Assembly: GCA_052437175.1 (NCBI GenBank)
Contig: JBQVOK010000002.1
Coordinates: forward strand, 434,001-498,000
Length of the DNA stretch: 64,000 nt
Direction: 5' to 3'
DNA from: JACVCJ01 sp052437175
Lineage (GTDB): Bacteria; Bacteroidota; Bacteroidia; CAIKAF01
Shown: positions 62,618 to 64,000 of the stretch, piece by piece
How positions within the stretch are numbered: position 1 is the stretch's first letter
How the letters are laid out: the number at the start of each line of letters is the position of its first letter
Notes under the pieces: generated by a model
What the model saw: only the letters and a program-made list of their open reading frames with translations
Databases searched by the model: none
Told to the model about the DNA's origin: nothing
Program-made: the position numbers and the translations under genes

Positions 62618-64000
62618 ATGAAATTCGAAATAATAGACAAAATGGCATTTGCAGAGATTCAGGAGGAAGATTCAGAGCTTATACCTTTAATGACCCACGA
62701 CGGGGACGATTCGATACGTGTGGAAGATCTGCCCGAGGCCCTTGCCATACTTCCGCTGCGCAATACGGTGCTGTACCCCGGTGTGGTCATTCCCATTACC
62801 GTGGGCCGCGATAAATCCATACGCCTGATCCAGGATGCCAACCGCGGCAAAAAACTGATCGGCGTTACGGCGCAGAAAGACATCCAGATAGAAGACCCGC
62901 AGTTTGCCGACCTGAACAAAACAGGCACCATTGCCCAGATACTGAAAATGCTGAAAATGCCCGACGGCAGCACCACCTGCATTATACAGGGCAAGCGCAA
63001 AATGGAAATGCTGCACGAGATCAGCGATACGCCCTACATTACGGCCGCCTACCGCATGATCGAAGAACCCGGTCCGGCCCCGGACGACAAGGAGTTTGAA
63101 GCACTCTTTGCCACCCTGAAGGAACACGCCATACAGATCATCGAGCAATCGCCCGAAATACCTACGGAGGCCAGCTACGCCATCAAGAACATCGAGAGCC
63201 CCTCTTTCCTTATCCACTTTGTAAGCAGCAATATGAACGCTTCGGTGGAAGAGAAACAGAGCATCCTGGAAATGGGAGATATCCGTGCCCGGGCTATGAA
63301 AGTGCTGGAGATCCTTGCCCGTGAACTGCAGATCCTGGAGCTGAAGAACCAGATCCGCTCCAAGGTAAAAACGGACATCGACAAGCAGCAGCGCGATTAT
63401 TTCCTGCACCAGCAGATGCGCCAGATACAGGAAGAACTGGGTGAAGGCAGCTCGCAGGAGATCGAAGCCCTGCAGGAAAAGGCCCGGACTAAAAAATGGG
63501 CACCGGAGATCGCCGAAGTGTTCGACAAGGAAATTGCCAGGCTCGAACGCACCAACCCGGCCTCGCCCGATTACGGTGTCAGTATCAACTACGTAGAACT
63601 GATGCTGGAACTGCCCTGGAACGAATACACCACCGACAATTTCGACCTGAAAAAGGCCCGCGCCATACTGGACCGCGACCATTTCGGGATGGAAAAAGTA
63701 AAAAAACGCATCATTGAACACCTGGCCGTACTGAAACTGAAAGGCGATATGAAAGCTCCGATCCTTTGCCTGGTGGGCCCTCCCGGGGTGGGTAAAACCT
63801 CGCTGGGCAAGTCCATTGCCGAGGCGCTGGGGCGTAAATACGTACGCGTGGCCCTGGGCGGACTCAAAGACGAAAGCGAGATCCGCGGGCACCGTAAGAC
63901 CTATATCGGCGCCATGCCCGGCCGCATCATACAGAACATTAAAAAGGTAAAAAGCTCCAACCCGGTGTTCATTCTCGACGAGCTGGACAAAGTAGGCAGC
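62618..64000 (+). CDS. lon: Lon ATP-dependent protease, 5' part (truncated by window)
   Basis: The first 461 codons of Lon, running off the window end. The N-terminal substrate-binding domain is recognisable (ALAILPLRNTVLYPGVVIPI and TVGRDKSIRLIQDA), followed by a coiled coil with DYFLHQQMRQIQEELGE, and the AAA+ Walker A GPPGVGKTSLGKSIAE and Walker B-like ILDELDK. The C-terminal proteolytic Ser-Lys domain lies beyond the window. Quality-control protease in the cytosol. Start at 62618 fits the promoter; an ATG at 62642 in the same frame is an alternative. Confidence 0.95.
   Translation, partial: MKFEIIDKMAFAEIQEEDSELIPLMTHDGDDSIRVEDLPEALAILPLRNTVLYPGVVIPITVGRDKSIRLIQDANRGKKLIGVTAQKDIQIEDPQFADLNKTGTIAQILKMLKMPDGSTTCIIQGKRKMEMLHEISDTPYITAAYRMIEEPGPAPDDKEFEALFATLKEHAIQIIEQSPEIPTEASYAIKNIESPSFLIHFVSSNMNASVEEKQSILEMGDIRARAMKVLEILARELQILELKNQIRSKVKTDIDKQQRDYFLHQQMRQIQEELGEGSSQEIEALQEKARTKKWAPEIAEVFDKEIARLERTNPASPDYGVSINYVELMLELPWNEYTTDNFDLKKARAILDRDHFGMEKVKKRIIEHLAVLKLKGDMKAPILCLVGPPGVGKTSLGKSIAEALGRKYVRVALGGLKDESEIRGHRKTYIGAMPGRIIQNIKKVKSSNPVFILDELDKVGS

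Noticed and set aside
1..64000. tRNA, rRNA, insertion sequences, phage genes
   Set aside because: None could be recognised by eye on either strand; a covariance-model scan would be decisive.

Overview
The window reads as chromosome from a Bacteroidota bacterium, most like the Chitinophagaceae/Sphingobacteriia side of the phylum (family-level placement is inference). Evidence: a full-length SprA (T9SS translocon/gliding protein), one type B and several type A T9SS sorting domains, DUF1573, DUF1501/DUF1800 and WG-repeat families, a GH92 mannosidase, and many copies of the Bacteroidetes promoter (TTTG, about 19 nt, then TAnnTTTG). No rRNA, tRNA, IS element, prophage or CRISPR array was seen.

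Layout. 1-5490: right end of an aryl-polyene/flexirubin-like lipid cluster (degenerate ketosynthase, polysaccharide deacetylase, LolA-like carrier, small secreted protein, FabZ/ApeI-like dehydratase, GT2-DUF2062 fusion, with a YdcF-like lipoprotein on the other strand). 5555-8556: large Ig/PKD adhesin-like T9SS type B protein plus a small downstream gene. 8641-12230: trhO, two tandem DUF1573 paralogues and an aminotransferase, with recognisable promoters and terminators. 12284-14800 (minus): GT2, LpxL-type acyltransferase, DUF1599. 14914-17574: folP, OmpA-like lipoprotein, two small genes, then a possible small-RNA/micro-ORF unit near 17658-17780. 17864-20608: AT-rich accessory genes and a WG-repeat lipoprotein. 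20640-24877: SSS symporter, an overlapping 32-residue membrane micro-ORF, and a PIG-L protein, tightly packed as an operon. 25080: NlpC/P60 peptidase.

25591-34234 is accessory. It holds a five-copy hierarchical tandem repeat, an AT-rich 852-residue protein with an Mrr-like nuclease signature and TPRs, a protein with what looks like a shortened eCIS-core leader, DUF6438 lipoprotein, a 21-bp minisatellite, DUF2200, an XRE regulator and small membrane genes. Then come GH92 (34253), a secreted protein, and a DUF1778/GNAT toxin-antitoxin pair whose promoter carries four GTAC boxes spaced exactly 15 bp.

38401-64000 is mostly core: deoC, a T9SS type A protein, a zinc-ribbon membrane protein, the DUF1800-DUF1501 pair, sprA overlapping or abutting ruvA, a thioredoxin-like protein, ferredoxin-NADP reductase, gmd-fcl (GDP-L-fucose), a Cys/Lys-rich micro-protein, a subtilase with a T9SS tail, two paralogous lipoproteins, mnmA, a YwqK/MORN-type protein and the 5' part of lon, cut by the window end.

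Themes: cell-surface biogenesis (T9SS plus cargo, lipid/glycan enzymes) and tRNA wobble-uridine modification (trhO, mnmA) dominate the core. The novelty candidates are the 25.6-29.8 kb block, the TA operator array, and several micro-ORFs with promoters abutting their start codons (predicted leaderless mRNAs).
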